From the NCBI GenBank assembly GCA_009823505.1, contig VZQC01006876.1, positions 2,425,969 through 2,489,968 of the forward strand: a DNA stretch of 64,000 bases, read 5' to 3'. The notes beneath the pieces are model-generated. The model was not told where the DNA came from and ran no database searches. It worked only from the letters and a program-made list of their open reading frames with translations. The position numbers were made by a program, and so were the translations under genes. The DNA is from Rhizomys pruinosus (lineage: Eukaryota > Chordata > Mammalia > Rodentia > Spalacidae). Shown here in pieces: positions 63,979 through 64,000 of this stretch (the first letter of the stretch is position 1; each line of letters opens with the position of its first letter).

Positions 63979-64000
63979 TTTTTTTTTTTTTTTTTTTTTT
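63979..64000 (-). repeat. Poly(T), probably the tail of a minus-strand SINE beyond the window
   Basis: The last 22 bases are T, as at the left edge of many minus-strand B1 copies in this window. Confidence 0.7.

Overview
This window is repeat-dense mammalian nuclear DNA from a muroid rodent. It carries dozens of B1-like (7SL-derived) and B2-like (tRNA-derived) SINEs, some ID and B4-like tRNA SINEs, a roughly 7 kb L1, rodent-type ERVL/MaLR-like LTRs and many long microsatellites. The SINE consensus differs from that of house mouse and of common cricetids: B1 ends in a gggagaccctgtctcaaaaagacc-type tail, and B2 carries gacctccgcggcattgcacgacacgggtgcac-type sequence near its 3' end. A less-studied muroid lineage such as Spalacidae is possible, but that is inference. 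No intact protein-coding exon could be supported. The window is best read as intergenic or deep intronic sequence.

Layout. 1-3.1 kb: a truncated B2, an unassigned polyadenylated repeat, an L1 3' UTR fragment and a stack of SINEs that re-use one target site. 3.1-10.5 kb: one L1 insertion bounded by a perfect 12-bp target-site duplication (TSD). Its ORF2 is interrupted by an antisense, 5'-truncated ferritin heavy chain (Fth1) processed pseudogene. Its 5' half (about 3.8-6.5 kb, with one N) is so scrambled that assembly error is suspected. 10.5-16.2 kb: SINEs, (GA)n, (GT)n and (TTTA)n. 16.2-17.6 kb: an LTR-like element, then a 304-bp near-perfect AT-rich palindrome and about 0.6 kb of further TA/CATA repeats split by a B2. 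17.6-20.8 kb: B1 copies and ancient MER2/Tigger-like and old L1 3' UTR sequence. 20.8-23.4 kb: SINE-poor, with one MER5A-like element. 23.4-26.3 kb: an LTR with a B2 in it, part of whose left junction is copied in inverted orientation about 2 kb away, plus several B2 copies with clean TSDs. 26.3-31.5 kb: dense, partly error-rich SINEs, including a tandem B2 array. 31.5-37.3 kb: sparser, with a CA-rich minisatellite and a 74-77 bp tandem repeat split by a B2. 37.3-41.2 kb: a SINE-free stretch of about 3.9 kb. 41-50 kb: dense nested SINEs, LTR remnants and an L2-like fragment. 50-56 kb: microsatellites and SINEs. 56-58.2 kb: a short cluster of YY1, E-box and CCAAT-like motifs and an LTR-like TATA promoter. 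58.2-64 kb: ancient MIR and hAT elements, a U6 snRNA retropseudogene beside a B2, then a SINE-poor tail.

No gene network operates here. The elements are linked by retrotransposition: L1-type machinery explains the A-tails and TSDs on the L1, B1, B2, Fth1 and U6 copies. Several microsatellites sit exactly where SINE tails are and probably grew from them.
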